Positions 6,501-6,501 of a stretch of 6,501 bases of DNA are shown in pieces. Under the pieces are notes generated by a model that worked only from the letters and a program-made list of their open reading frames with translations, was not told where the DNA came from and searched no databases. How positions within the stretch are numbered: position 1 is the stretch's first letter; each line of letters begins with the position of its first letter. Source of the DNA: Methylotenera sp. (GTDB lineage: Bacteria > Pseudomonadota > Gammaproteobacteria > Burkholderiales > Methylophilaceae); NCBI GenBank assembly GCA_005791685.1, contig SXVG01000084.1, positions 1 to 6,501 of the forward strand, given 5' to 3'. A program made the translations under genes and the position numbers.

Positions 6501-6501
6501 C

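Noticed and set aside
1..6501. Mobile element, CRISPR array, tRNA/rRNA, phage or defence genes
   Set aside because: The window is almost fully occupied by housekeeping genes; I saw no transposase, long inverted repeats, spaced direct repeats or structural RNA sequence.

Overview
The window looks like a piece of a betaproteobacterial chromosome. The grounds are the order aceE-aceF-lpdA, an E3 (dihydrolipoamide dehydrogenase) carrying its own N-terminal lipoyl domain (the arrangement known from Neisseria P64k and common in betaproteobacteria), and a wrbA-DUF2069 pair. GC content is moderate, with visible use of TTG for leucine and ATA for isoleucine. A Nitrosomonadales/Methylophilaceae-like source is my inference; the sequence alone does not prove it.

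Plus strand, bases 1-5059: a compact operon. It begins with the C-terminal end of the pyruvate dehydrogenase E1 gene (aceE, cut by the window start). Next come the E2 acetyltransferase (aceF), the lipoyl-domain-fused E3 (lpdA), and a GlcD/D-lactate dehydrogenase-type FAD oxidase. E1, E2 and E3 together form the complex that turns pyruvate into acetyl-CoA. The FAD oxidase could feed it with pyruvate made from D-lactate, or oxidise a related 2-hydroxy acid. Gaps are 10, 68 and 9 bases; the 68-base gap holds a 17-base tandem duplication.

Minus strand, bases 6501-5073: a second, tightly packed set converging on the first. It contains the C-terminal part of adenylosuccinate lyase (purB, cut by the window end), the flavodoxin-like quinone reductase wrbA (one base after the purB stop), and a small DUF2069 membrane protein. 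The two operons end 13 bases apart.

Two anomalies stand out. (1) lpdA is interrupted by a single in-frame TAA at codon 454 (3263-3265), exactly where homologues have glutamate (VAA-E-VIAG). The same frame then continues with intact, conserved sequence through the catalytic His-Glu pair to a normal stop. (2) The last ~31 bases (6471-6501), which should encode the purB signature SSTMPHKVNP, do not encode it in any frame, suggesting a degraded sequence end or a junction. Since one end looks unreliable, a base error is a serious alternative to a true lpdA nonsense mutation.

No mobile element, CRISPR array, tRNA or rRNA was seen, and I found no evidence of an undescribed biological system; this is mostly ordinary central metabolism.
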